The position numbers were made by a program, and so were the translations under genes. The notes beneath the pieces were generated by a model, which made no database searches, was not told the DNA's origin, and saw only the letters and a list, made by a program, of their open reading frames with translations. Shown here in pieces: positions 32,601 to 45,037 of a stretch of 64,000 nt of DNA. Source of the DNA: Tethya wilhelma (lineage: Eukaryota; Porifera; Demospongiae; Tethyida; Tethyidae); NCBI GenBank assembly GCA_964030475.1, contig CAXIPT010000002.1, positions 9,101,553 to 9,165,552 of the forward strand. The letters run 5' to 3'. Each line of letters opens with the position of its first letter. The stretch's first letter is position 1.

Positions 32601-35600
32601 ATGCGTGTGTTCTCGCTGTCTACCCTGTTCGTTGCAGCTCTTGCTACATGCGTTTTGGGTCACCCTCTGTTCCTGGTTAGTTGTTTTGTGTTATGTCTGT
32701 TAACAGTGTTAAGTAGCATAAATTCATTGGGATAACCTGCCGGGCAGTATTGTAGTATGTGTAGTAAAGTTTTTACTGTAGCCGGAGTAAATAATAAAAA
32801 TTTATTTTCTATCATTCTAGTTTCTAAGAGGGTACTAAAGTTTCCATAGAGCATGCTCAAGTTGAACCATATTTTAAAACTTTTTTACTAATTGTCTAGA
32901 GAGCCAGTTGTCTGTATACTGATTTTGTATTGCCAGATTATATAGTATCTGAATATTTAATACCGGCACTCTAGCGGCATGGGACTATACTGGAGTGCTG
33001 GCTTCTCTGACTACTAAAATATAGCATCAGTTTAGCTTAGTATACTGACCCACCTCTCAAACCTTCAAGAGCCCCTTCTGTATGTGTTCATATTTAAATA
33101 TGTTCAGAATCAGTAGGAATAGTTCCTTTAAATGCTTTCAGCTCTTTAGACTTGCCTACTTTTTATATTCCATGCATAGATCTAAGACCTCTGACTTCAT
33201 ATCAGGTGATGTGTATTTATTTGGCTTGTGTTCATAAATGGCTTCATAAAGTATTCATACACTTGTGGTAGTTGTCATGTTAACCACAATTTGTTGGTGG
33301 TCAGAAAGGGAGATATGTAGAAAAAAACAACAACAACATGCACTGGTTTAGATGTTTGTGAGATAGGTCTGACCAGTTTGACGATCTGGAATAGCTTGTT
33401 TTGAAAACTTGTGTTGTGATACGGAAATACTCCTGTTTATGTTGTACAATTTGCTGAGTGTGTGACTGTTATGTGTGAGTATATATTATAAGCATTTCCT
33501 ATAATATTGTTGATACCATATAATTTTACAAACAAATTCAGTTTATTTTTTAGTTTCAATATCGTACACATCAGTTTATGTAACAAAACTGTTTTGTTAA
33601 TTTTCAGAGAAAAGACCTCGTTCCTCATAATGTAGACTGTGGTGATGGCAAGAGTGAATGTCCCGATTCATCGACCTGTTGTTTAACAGCCTCGGGCAAT
33701 TATGGTTGTTGTCCTAAAAAAAATGCTGTTTGTTGTCCCGATAAAGTTCACTGTTGTCCTGAAGGATTCACATGTGAAGATAGCAAAGGAATGTGCAAAA
33801 AAAGAAGCGTTTCTGTTTCGTACGGTAACAAAATCCTACCAGCTTCCGAAGCTCCTCTAAGTGTTATCTGTCCTGACCAAAAGAGCGAATGTCCTAGTGG
33901 AAATACCTGCTGTATCACTAAGACCGACACGTACGCTTGTTGTGCTAAAGAGAACGCTACTTGTTGTCCCGATCACCTTCACTGTTGTCCTCATGGCTAC
34001 AAATGTGACAATGCAACTGGTTCGTGTAAAAAGCCCGACTCCATTGTGCCTATGCTCAAGAAAATACCATCTCGTAGCAAGACCCTTGAGGTTATCTGTG
34101 AAGGTGGAAAGTACAGCTGTCCCGATAACCACACATGTTGTAATATAGGTGACGAAGTAAAGGGATGCTGTCCTATTGAGAATGCTGTATGTTGTACCAA
34201 TTCAAGTTATTGCTGCCCCAATGGATTTACGTGTGGCTCTGGCAATGACACTGGGAAGTGTTTCAAGTCTGATGCCACCATCACGACGACCACCTCTATG
34301 CTTGAGATCGTACAACTCCACACTCCTCAGAATATTTTTTGTCCCGATAACAAGAGTCAATGTAATGACAATAATACTTGCTGTAAGACATTATCTGGGA
34401 ACTATGGTTGCTGTCCTGAAATAGATGGAGTTTGCTGTGCTGATAAAGTGCATTGTTGTCCTAAAGGTGACAGGTGTGACACTAAAGATGGATATTGTAT
34501 CAAAAGTGACGGTTCGCTCCCGTCACTGGCCGTCAAACTGCAACAAACTCTGAACTCTCCTCAAGGAATCGTTTGTCCAGACTCTCAGAGTGAATGTCCC
34601 GATAGGACAACCTGTTGTGAACAAAAAGCTGGCAATTACGGTTGCTGTCCGAAAGAAAATGGCGTTTGCTGTTCCGATAAACTTCACTGTTGTCCTCATG
34701 GCTACAAATGTGACAATGCAACTGGTTTGTGTAAAAAGCCCAACTCCATTGTGCCAATGCTCAAGAAAATACCAGCTAGGAAAATACCATCTCGTAGCAA
34801 GGCCCCGGAGACTATATGTCCTGGTGGAAAGTACAGCTGTCCCGATAACTACAAGTGTTGTGTCATAAATGAAACAGTAGTGGGGTGTTGTCCTATTGAG
34901 GATGGTGTATGTTGTGCCGATAAAGGTCATTGCTGCCCCAATGGATTTACGTGTGGCTCTGGTAATGACACTGGGAAGTGCTTCAAGTCTGATGCCACCA
35001 TTGTCACCACCACCTCTATGCTTGAAATCGTACAACTCCACATTCCTCAAAAAAATATTCAGTGTCCCGATGGTGAGAGTGAATGTAATGACAATAATAC
35101 TTGCTGTAAGACATTATCTGGGAACTATGGTTGCTGTCCTGAAATAGATGGAGTTTGTTGTGCTGATAAAATGCATTGTTGTCCTAAAGGGGACAGATGT
35201 GACACCAAAGATGGATATTGTATCAAAAGTGACAGTTCCCTTCCATCACAAATGGTCAAACTGCAACAAACTCTGAACTCTCCTCAAGGAATCATTTGTC
35301 CCAACTCTCAGAGTGAATGTCCCGATAAGACAACGTGTTGTGAACAAAAATCTGGCAGTTATGGTTGCTGTCCGCAAGAAAATGGCGTTTGCTGTTCCGA
35401 TAAACTTCACTGTTGTCCTCATGGCTACACCTGTGATCTCACAGTAAAAAAGTGTCTAAAAGCAGATCAAGCGATCCCATTTCTTACCCACGTCTCTGCT
35501 ACCCCCGGCAAGCAACCTATAAAGATTCCTGAGAATATTGAGTGTCCTGATGGCAAGAGTCAATGTGCCAATGGTAATACTTGCTGTATAACAGCCGATG

Positions 35601-38600
35601 GGAACTATGGTTGCTGTCCTGAAGCGTTTGGAGTGTGTTGTCCCGATAAAAAACACTGTTGTCCACAAGATTACAGTTGTGATCCTACAGATGGAAAGTG
35701 TACTGATAATTCTATTCCGTTTCAAGACCAACGCTTTAAATCTGCTTCTGTCTTACAAGCTGTGAAAGCTCCTGAGAATACTAAGTGTCCTGATGGCAAG
35801 AGTGAATGTGCCAATGGTAATACTTGCTGTATAACAGCCGATGGGAACTATGGTTGCTGTCCTGTACAAAATGCAATCTGTTGTTCTGACCATGTACACT
35901 GTTGTCCTGAAGGATACAAGTGCGAAGTTTCACAGGGAAAATGTACCAAAGGTGATGAATCTATTGCGTTTCTCGATCATCTCCCATCCGTAACGATTCC
36001 CATTTCTAATATCATTCCGTCTCCCAATGCCATCTCTGATACCATCGTTTCTCCCGATGTGGAAGATTGCCCCGGTTGTCCCTATGGCGACAGCGGTGTC
36101 TGCTGTCCTGATGGTGTCCACTGTTGTCCGGCTGGATACTCTTGTGTGGATTCGGTCAAAATGTGCGTCAAAGGCGACTCAAGACTTCCTTTTCTCTCAA
36201 AAGTGCAAGCTATAAATACTCCTGAAAATATCGTCTGTCCTGATAGTGTGAGTCAATGTGCCGATGGTAATACTTGCTGTCTGACAAAGAGTGGCAACTA
36301 TGCTTGCTGTCCTAAAATAGATGCAGTTTGTTGTCCTGATAAAGTTCACTGTTGTCCTAAAGGATTCACATGTGAAGATTCAAAGGGGGAGTGCAAAAAA
36401 GGTGAACAATCTGTTCCATTTCTCAACCATCTCCCAACCTTGAATACCCCGACGATTTCAAACACAGAAAGTACAGTATGTCCTGATAAACTAGTATGTC
36501 CAACCGAAAAGAGCACATGCTGTGAACGATCAACTGGTATATACGGCTGCTGCCCTTATTCCAACGCTCAGTGCTGTTCGAATAAACTTACTTGTTGTCC
36601 TAGCGGATACAACTGCAATGGTGACAAATGTGTCAAAAAATCAGTTAGCCTGCCATTTCTGAATAAACCAGACAACAGACGTATTACTCTTTTCAAGGAA
36701 GAACGACCCGACCCGACACTAGTCACTTGTCCCGATCAACAGAGCGTCTGTCCTGATGGCGACACGTGTTGCAGGACAAAAGACAACACCAAATTGTACA
36801 ACTGTTGTCCTGAACCTCATGCTGTTTGCTGCAGCGATGGCACACACTGTTGTCCCAAGGGATATAAATGTGACAGTGTTAGTGGACATTGCACACTTGA
36901 GAGTATTAGTGTACCTTTTATCGACAATACTCCCAGCATTCCAATCTCAATTCCGGTCGTTGACCTACAGGTCGGTCAGAAACAAAAGTTCTTTGACCTA
37001 CAGGTCGAGAAAGTGTTTGACAAATGCAAGTGTAGTGCTGATCAGACGTGTTGTACTATGAAAAACGGTGAACAAGGATGCTGCAATTTTGCCGATGCTG
37101 TCTGCTGTGGGGATGAAGTCCATTGTTGTCCGAACGGTTTTGACTGCGACGTATCTCAAGGTATATGCGTGAGAAAAAGACAAAAATTTCCATTTCTTCA
37201 AAAACTGAAAGTGATCGGTTCGCCTCAAACTTCTTCTCCAACGGGCGAGATTTTGAAAGTGAAGGACAATAAATGCTCTGGTAGAAACAACATCACTTGT
37301 ACCGATGGACAGACATGCTGCCCACTACCTGAAATGGAATCAGGATGCTGTCCGATGGTGAATGCCGTTTGCTGTGGGGATAGGGTGCACTGTTGTCCCC
37401 CAAACTACTCGTGCGATATCACCAAGCAGGAGTGCGTCAGGGAGAAATCCACCACCTCGCTTACTCAACTTATCGGAGCATCCGAATCTTCTCCAAACGA
37501 TCCTCAATCGGTAGACTGTCCTGATAAGTCAAAGTGTCCTGATGCTCACACATGTTGTCTCACTGGAGATGGTTCGTACGGCTGTTGCAATCACCCACAG
37601 GCTCAATGCTGCATGGATAAAGTCCACTGTTGCCCTAAAGGGTTCTCGTGTGATGACACGAACAAAAACTGCAAGGCAAACGGCTCTTTTGTACCTTTTC
37701 TTACAATGCAACGCCCACCGAAGAAAGATTACGATATTCTAGCATCTAAAGACATTCCTTGTCCTGATGGCTCGACCTGTGATGCAGGTCAGACCTGTTG
37801 CCACTCATCTTCAAAGGTATACGCTTGTTGTCCCGTCCCGAACGCTGTCTGCTGCTCTGACGATAAGCACTGTTGTCCTGTCGGCTATACTTGTAGGACA
37901 GCGACTGGAAAATGTATTAAGGGGAGCCATGAAATCGAACTTTTCGTAAAACTTCCACCGTTGCGATCTCCACAAGTTGTTACCTGTCCTGATAACGTGA
38001 GTGCTTGTCCTGATAAGCAGACCTGTTGTAAAGATTCCGTCGGTGAAATGCGATGTTGTACAATCGAAGATGCCATTTGCTGTTCTGATGGTGAACACTG
38101 CTGTCCACGAGGCTTCAAATGTGACTTGAAACAACATATATGCACCAAATCATCTGGCAACCACCACGCACTCTTCCTGACAGAGAAGAAACAACCGACA
38201 AACGGCGCAATCGTTTGTCCCGATTCTCAAAGCGAGTGTCCATCCGGTACCACATGCTGTAAGCTCTCCAGCGGAGCCTATGGATGCTGTCCTCTCCCGA
38301 AAGCCGTTTGTTGTGAAGACGACAAGTATTGCTGTCCTGAAAACAGTATCTGTGACATGAGTACTGAGAAGTGCATAAATAAGGACAATAGTGCCGTTCC
38401 GTTGTTCACAAAGACTCTCGCTCGTGTCGCTAGCCCTCAAGACGTGGTCTGTCCCGATGGAAAGACTAAATGTCCCAATAAGAATACCTGTTGTCAGCTC
38501 GATACTGGTGGGTACGCTTGCTGCGGTAGTGCACAAGGAACTTGCTGTCCTGATAAGATCCACTGTTGCCCACATAACTACAATTGTCAACCTGGATCGA

Positions 38601-39709
38601 ATAAATGTGTGAAAAATCTTGATACCGTCTTAGCTCTGTTTCTGACCCCTCCTCCTTTAGCTGCTACTACTGCTACTGCTTTGAACAAACCAACTGAGAT
38701 CGAAAAACCTTCCAAACCAAGAGACAGTATATGCTCAGATCGTGAACACTGGTGTCCCGATAACACGACGTGCTGTGCTTGGGGTTGTTGTCGTATTTCC
38801 GACAATGCTGTGTGCTGTGGTGCAATGGAGCACTGTTGTGCAGCTGGATTCACTTGTGGAAGTGACAGTTCTTGCGTCCTTGAAGTTTCGATGGTTTCCT
38901 ACACACCGAGTGTTGCTGTAGAGGAGACTCAAGTAAGTGCTCCCGACGTGGTTTGTCCTGACAGTCAGAGCCAGTGTCCTAAACAGAATACGTGCTGTAA
39001 ATCTTCAAGTACTAAAGAGGAATATGGTTGTTGTCCTACTCCTAAAGCTGTGTGTTGTCCTGATTTCGTTCACTGTTGTCCTGAAGGCACGGAATGCGAT
39101 ACTAAAGGAGGAATGTGCAGAGAGCCTGGATCGTCCAAGATTACTAGTTACAAAGAAGCTTTCAAACCAATGAAATTAGAAAAGGTTAAAACTCCCAATA
39201 TTGTTTGTCCTGGTAAGAACAATCAATGCCCCAAGGGCAATATTTGTTGCAGGTCGTCAAGTAATAGTGATGATTATGGATGCTGTCCTAGCCCAAAAGG
39301 AGTATGTTGTCCTGACTACGTTCACTGTTGTCCTGAAGGCACGGAGTGTGATACTGCGGGAGGAAAATGTAGAAAGCCACCATCGAAGATCACAAGTTAC
39401 GAAGAAGCTTTCAAACTAATGAAATTGGAAAAGGTTGAGAGTCCCAGTATTTTTTGTCCTGGTGAGAAAAATCAATGCCCTGAGGGCAATATTTGCTGCA
39501 AGTCGTCAAGTAAAAGTGATGATTATGGATGCTGTCCTAGTCCAAAAGGAGTATGTTGTCCTGACTACGTTCACTGTTGTCCTGAAGGCACAGTATGTGA
39601 TACTGCTGGAGGAAAGTGTAGAAAGCCACCGTCAAAGATCACAAGTTACGAAGAAGCTTTTGAACTGATCAAACTGCAAAATTTTGAACACAATGATCAA
39701 TTACTTTGA
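32601..39709 (+). CDS. Giant secreted multi-granulin protein (progranulin-like)
   Basis: Exon 1 (32601-32675) encodes the signal peptide MRVFSLSTLFVAALATCVLG; after a 932-bp phase-0 intron, exon 2 (33608-39709) encodes 2033 further residues without interruption, total 2058. I count 25 granulin repeats, each of the form CPD-x-x-S-x-CP-x5-CC ... YGCCP-x4-VCC-x-D-x-HCCP-x-GY-x-C ... C. The eleventh repeat lacks its N-terminal half. Linkers often read SIPFL-like or SYEEAFK. Granulins are disulfide-stapled beta-hairpin stacks released from secreted precursors; vertebrate progranulin has seven and a half. Growth-factor or lysosomal roles are known from vertebrates; the role here is unknown. Two blocks of three repeats (34.0-34.7 kb and 34.7-35.4 kb) are recent copies. 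The C-terminal three repeats are also close copies. The domain number and single coding exon are unusual. Confidence 0.93.
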
Positions 39710-40040
39710 AACAAGTCCAAAAAATTGAGTTGAAATACATGTAGTGCCTTGTACCTAAAGTGTAAATCAGTTTAGTACTCTTTGTTTAACTTTAATATAT
39801 ACATGCATTTTATTGTTATTCTGTTTAGGCAACTAAAATTACTCTTGATATTAATTTTATACATGTCTTGATTTGTGCTACTGCTGATTGCTTATAATGA
39901 TATTCATTGATCCATTGGGTATGCATAACTTGTGATGTGGTTGAATCATATGACACGAGTGGTTTGAACTATGAATATTACAATCCAGAGGCTTCAACTT
40001 GTAAACACAATAGGTCATATACGTGTCAGCTAGGCAGAAC

Positions 40041-40198
40041 ATGGCGTGGATGCGTGCTCTTGCTTGGTTACTGGTGCTGTGGACATTGATAGCTTGCTGT
40101 GTTGCTGCTTCTCACGGCTCGATAGTAAGTTTGCACGGAGAGAGCTCCAACTACACATCATGATTTATCTCAAGTTGCTTTCACTTTTTGTATGACAT

Positions 40199-40282
<84 letters not shown>

Positions 40283-41115
40283 NTGTGTGTGTGTGTGTGT
40301 GTGTGTAGAGTTTACTCTGAAACATATGAGTGTTCCAAAAGTCCCTCTATATGCACAAACTATACGTATAAGTCCTACTGTTATTATCTATCACATATTT
40401 GTGTCTGCTAGCCTAAATATGGTTGAAATGCAACTGTCTAAGTTATTTACAAATCATGGTCACAATTCACACAACATCTTTATAGGTTAATCCACTCAAG
40501 AATGAAGTGTGTCCCGATGGTACAACTCAGTGTCCTACAGGCGATACGTGTTGCCAGAGAAATACCTCTTACGTTTGCTGCCCAGTGCCCAAGGCCGTGT
40601 GCTGTGACGACGGCAAGCATTGCTGTCCTGAAGACTACACGTGCGATAAAGTCACCAAAACGTGTGGAAAGCCCGGATCCATCTTACCCTATATTGACGA
40701 TCAGATTCCTTTGCCTAGCAATATTATTTGTCCTGATGGACATGAAGAGTGTCCTAGTGGGGCAACCTGCTGTGAAACGTCCTATGGTCAATGGGGATGT
40801 TGTGTATATGCGCATGCTGTGTGCTGTATGGACGGAAAGCGATGTTGTCCTGAAGGCACCAAGTGTGACCTAACTTCAGATACTTGCGTCGAATGGGACC
40901 CCATCTTTCCAGCCTTAGTGCAATCGAACAATTTCAGGTCAATTGCCAAGGTTTGTCCTGATAATAAGAGTATGTGTGCCAATACAGAGAAGTGCTGCCT
41001 ATTGAGGTCAGGTCAGTATGGTTGCTGTCCTGAAATATCAAGATGTCGTCCTGCTCAAGAAGATTGTGAAAACTCCTCAAAAATGTCTGACCTGTTTAGT
41101 GCAACTTTGACCTGA
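40041..41115 (+). CDS. Small secreted granulin protein, 237 aa
   Basis: Exon 1 (40041-40124) encodes a strong signal peptide (MAWMRALAWLLVLWTLIACC). Exon 2 (40486-41115) encodes two full granulin domains (from CPDGTTQCPTGDTCC and CPDGHEECPSGATCC) and a third that keeps the N half (CPDNKSMC ... YGCCPE) and then diverges to RCRPAQEDCENSSKMSDLF before the stop. The phase-0 intron after the signal peptide matches the giant gene and the next gene, supporting origin by tandem duplication. The intron holds a long TG repeat interrupted by an N. Secretion is inferred from the signal peptide. Confidence 0.9.
40207..40309. repeat. (TG)n microsatellite with N
   Basis: A TG run of about 100 bp with a single N at 40283. 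The true length is probably collapsed or unresolved. It lies in the intron of the small granulin gene. Confidence 0.9.
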
Positions 41116-41467
41116 TGTGATTTCTGATATTATGCATACTGTATAAATACCTGAACTGATTCGAAGATACATTATACAGGATAAAAATGTTATTTTGTTG
41201 TGTTCATTTTGCTTTTTGTGTGCCGATATTGGTACGTATGTACATCTGTTGTGTATATACGTACTTTTTCAAATCAATGAATCAGATTAAATTTATTGTT
41301 CTACACAGCTGCATGTGAGTATGTTGCTCCATATAAAGCCTGGTGGTATGATTTCATTAGCTGTGTGTACTTCAAGCATATAATTTACGATGTATGATCA
41401 TGTGAGGTTAGAGTTGTGCTGAGATTATCTGTCTTTTGTGATTGAAGTTGGAAAGAGTTATATCATC

Positions 41468-41561
41468 ATGAATGGCTTTACAGCTGTTACTGCTTTAGGT
41501 CTACTGCTTGGAATATGTTTTATTGGCTCTGCTTATTCACTGCCACAGGTGTGAGTTACTG

Positions 41562-41608
<47 letters not shown>

Positions 41609-42496
41609 ATGTGTCACGGGTGTCACTACTATTAACAAGTCTACAGCAAACTTGTGTAATATTATTATAGATTTTGTGACACTCTGTACATGTATGATAG
41701 TTTGATTAAGCCACTTATATATTATAAGAATTAGCTGCTTAATAAGCTTAATGTTTTTTTTGTTTGTTTCTTTGTCTTTCATGTATAGGTCAGTCCTAAT
41801 CCCCTCAACATTATCTGTGCTGATGGGAAGAGTGAATGCAAAATGGACGAGACTTGTTGCCTTTCCCCTGCTGGCTCCTACAACTGTTGTCCTACTCCCA
41901 AAGCTGTGTGCTGTGCTGATGGAGAGCACTGCTGTAAAGAAGGAGAAAAATGCAACGAAGCAACAATGACTTGCGATCCTACTCAAACACCTTTCGTCCT
42001 GTTAAGCAATTTGATGAAACGTCGTCCTAAAAGCATTTGTCCTGATTTAAAAACTGAATGTGGTGACAAAAGCACGTGTTGCTTGGCCTATGACTCATCA
42101 TGGGGGTGCTGTCCCTATAGTAACGCAGTCTGTTGCATGGACGGCAAGAGTTGCTGTCCTGAAGGCACTAGATGTGACATAACCGGAGGAAAATGCGTTG
42201 AAAGCCTTTTGCAAGTTTCGACAAAAGTTTTTCACACTTATCATCGACACTCGCACCCTCCTCACAAATGTCCTCCCAGCCAATGCTCAAATACTGACAC
42301 CTGCTGTTCCACTGGAGATGGAAATTTCGCTTGTTGTCCTGTGCAAGATGGTGTCTGTTGTCCAGACGTCCGTTATTGTTGCCCCTCAGGGTCACAATGC
42401 AACAATGTGGATGGAAAATGTGATATAAAGTCGAGTGCTGAGAGATTGTTGATGGGTGACAGGCCAATTTGGAAGGAGAAAATACTGAGAAAATAA
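41468..42496 (+). CDS. Secreted three-granulin protein, 262 aa
   Basis: Exon 1 (41468-41548) encodes signal peptide MNGFTAVTALGLLLGICFIG. Exon 2 (41789-42496) encodes three granulin domains beginning CADGKSECKMDETCC, CPDLKTECGDKSTCC and CPPSQCSNTDTCC, with the canonical CC-x-D-x-x-CC cores. A basic tail follows (RPIWKEKILRK). The intron is phase 0, as in the sister genes, and contains a TG repeat. An His-rich linker (FHTYHRHSHPPHK) separates domains 2 and 3. It is likely secreted and possibly cleaved into single granulins; this is family inference. Confidence 0.9.
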
Positions 42497-42935
42497 CTCA
42501 ATCTTTATAATAATTATGTGTGTCTAATGACTCGATCTAATATAGTTTCCAACAATTAAAAATCATTGTCAATGACAACAGTTTGTGCGTGCTCAATATG
42601 AATCAGTAGGCTTCAAGCTAATAACTGTGCTAAAATTGGCCATTATTGCTAACACAATCATGACATGTACAAATAAGAACAGCATGTGTTATGAAATATA
42701 ATACATATTTTGATTTTCTCTTTTCTACAAGTCATTCAAGGATTAGAGTCTATTTTATAACTATACAATATAGCTATAAAAATTAATCGTTATAATAGCA
42801 TTTGAAGACAATAAATTATAGGATTAATTCAGCCCTCTTATTATTACCGATGATGACCTTTATATATATAATTATAAAATTAACCAGCCCCGAATGAATG
42901 GAAGTATACCGCAACAATAATATTATGTCAGTCTA
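42497..42935. other. Intergenic, AT-rich
   Basis: 440 bp with no ORF or repeat structure that I could identify. Probably the 3' UTR of the granulin gene. Confidence 0.4.
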
Positions 42936-43172
42936 ACATACAGAGAGAAGGCATGAAAATGGGAGCCTTGACCTCAATCAAGGACACCCTGGCATGAGCC
43001 AGGAGGGCAGCATTTTTTCTATGTAATACGTATGCACCTAAGTTTATTTCAGCACTGATTTATTGCCAGTAGTGGTTTTGATCTGCCTGCCAAGCTTCTT
43101 CAGCTAATATAACCTGACAATGATCCACCTATATATACTAAAGTGAAGAAATGTATACAGAGAGTCTTGTGG
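42936..43172 (+). pseudogene. Sulfotransferase-like 3'-end relic
   Basis: Matches the 3' quarter of the intact gene at 44290-44500 (AACATACAGAGA, GGAGCCTTGACCTCAA, CAGTAGTGGTTTTGAT, AGTGAAGAAATGTATACAG) with indels, stop codons and missing pieces. The intact copy starts about 560 bp downstream. Confidence 0.75.
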
Positions 43173-43733
43173 AATTAATGCATGACAATAGAATTATTAT
43201 GGCAAGAATATTTTCAATATAAAACATACTGTGACAACAGCTCAAGGATAAAATTATGTTAACTACCAAAATGTTTAAAAAGGCATTTTTGCAGAAGATG
43301 TTTGCAGAAATTATCCCTCAGTACTGTGCAGACTGGAAAGATGAAAAAGATTGTAAGCTTGCAATAAGCTCAACATCAAGTCTTAACTACCTATATCTAT
43401 ATGCCACATGGTCACTGTCCCATATCTTGCTTTAGAACATTTGTTGTAGACAATAGAAGACAATTATTCCTTACAACAAAGTTACACTGAGTGGAAGCAA
43501 ATTAGCCATAATATATAGGTACAAGGATCTCATAGTCATAGAACCATAGAAGATCATATCTGAATCAGTTCTTTGTGTAGTAATTGTACATTTTTGTGGG
43601 TTAGTTTTGTTTCCTGTTGGTATACGTAGTGTACATGCGTGTTGTAAAAACAGTTTTTACACAAAGTGGCTAAAGTGAGAAGTGTATTGTTCGCCCGGAT
43701 ACTGAAAGATAGAGGTCGTCATTATAGTTTTCT

Positions 43734-44540
43734 ATGTCGGACTCAAAGACAAATAGAATTTTACTGTGGACTATACCAAGAAGTGTGTCTGGTGCTTTTC
43801 TCTTCTCTATTGCTACCCTTCCAAATGTCCAGTGTTTCTATGAGCCCTATTCAGCTCCATATTACAGGAGCAATCCTTTGGAAGCAATGAAGATGTCAGA
43901 TTCACAGCTGAATAATCGCACTTACAAACAGACAGATGCAGTAATTCAAGCAGAATACAAGAACAAAGATGCCGTCTTTGCAAAAAATTTCCCATACTCA
44001 ATTCGAGGAAGGTATGAAGTCTTCTTGGATGAAAGCTTCAAAGACTTTACTCATACTTTTCTCATTCGCAACCCGCAACGAGCTGTCCTGTCATACTATA
44101 AGGGATATAACTACAATCTGGATGAGTTTTTGGAAGCATACCTTCGGGGAGAAATAGGATTTGAAAGTTTGTATGAATTTTACTCCTTTTTGAAGAGTCG
44201 ACTAGGAATCAACCCTCTCAGTATTGATGCTGATGACCTTTTAGCCAATCCAGAACGAATGATGAAAGCATACTGCAACAATGTTGGTCTAACATACAGA
44301 GAAGGCATGACAAAATGGGAGCCTTGGCCTCAACCAGGGTCTCCCTGGCACGAGCTAAAAGAGCAGCACATTTGGCAGGGAACTGAATTTGTCTCAACAC
44401 TGATTGCTAGTAGTGGTTTCGGTCCACCCGCCAAGCCTCTTCAGCCAATACTAGATGATATTCCACCTGAAGTGAAGAAATGTATACAGGAGAGCTTTGT
44501 GGTGTATGACAAATTGTATGGCTTTCGAATGACCGTTTGA
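43734..44540 (+). CDS. Sulfotransferase-like P-loop protein, 268 aa
   Basis: Complete intronless ORF from ATG 43734. An N-terminal beta strand and P-loop (RILLWTIPRSVSGAFLFSI) match the PAPS 5'-phosphosulfate-binding loop of the sulfotransferase fold. A later HTFLIRNPQRAVLSYYKG matches the 3'-phosphate-binding R-x7-S pattern. The C-terminal half contains INPLSIDADDLLANPERMM and WEPWPQPGSPWHE. Similar uncharacterised proteins are annotated as sulfotransferase family or as the N-terminal part of branched-chain-aminotransferase-like proteins. Substrate unknown; cytosolic location is likely, as no signal peptide is visible. Four further copies or relics occur in the window (20122, 42936, 45038, 46716), of which this is the only full-length intact one. 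Confidence 0.8.
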   Translation: MSDSKTNRILLWTIPRSVSGAFLFSIATLPNVQCFYEPYSAPYYRSNPLEAMKMSDSQLNNRTYKQTDAVIQAEYKNKDAVFAKNFPYSIRGRYEVFLDESFKDFTHTFLIRNPQRAVLSYYKGYNYNLDEFLEAYLRGEIGFESLYEFYSFLKSRLGINPLSIDADDLLANPERMMKAYCNNVGLTYREGMTKWEPWPQPGSPWHELKEQHIWQGTEFVSTLIASSGFGPPAKPLQPILDDIPPEVKKCIQESFVVYDKLYGFRMTV

Positions 44541-45037
44541 TTAGGTTGTATTATTCATGGTATACACATGTGTACAATTATTTTGGAATTTGCTCAGTGT
44601 TTCCTGTTTGTCGATACACGTTGGACAAGACCCTGCTGGTAAGGCTATGTTAGATATTCGTGTCAGTGCTAGTGTACGTGTGCAGCATTATGCATTGCGC
44701 GCATGGCCAGGGTTGTGACGTCAGAGATATTGCACGCGGATATATATATATCCGGATATATATCCCGGATACTTACGTAAAAACGTAGAAATTGAACGAG
44801 CTTTGTGTAAGCATTTCTAGTGTACGTATATAACTACACATAGTGCATGATGTGCCTCGCGCAGAGTCTGTAATATTATGATGAAAATTGCGCTCGGCAA
44901 TAACACTTGTTTGGTGGTTACAATTAACTTGTGGTTAGGTTAATTGCATTCTTAAGTACAGTAAAAACGAGGGACCATATGTCGATCCTCTGAATCAGTT
45001 CTTTGTTCGTCGGATACTGAAAGATACATAGTTTTCA
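44541..45037. other. Intergenic between sulfotransferase-like copies
   Basis: About 500 bp. No gene seen. A tandem TATATA/CCGGATA stretch lies near 44740-44770. Confidence 0.4.

Noticed and set aside
34523..38590. Long minus-strand ORFs through the granulin exon
   Set aside because: Shadows caused by Cys-rich repeat codons; phase shifts and no domain.
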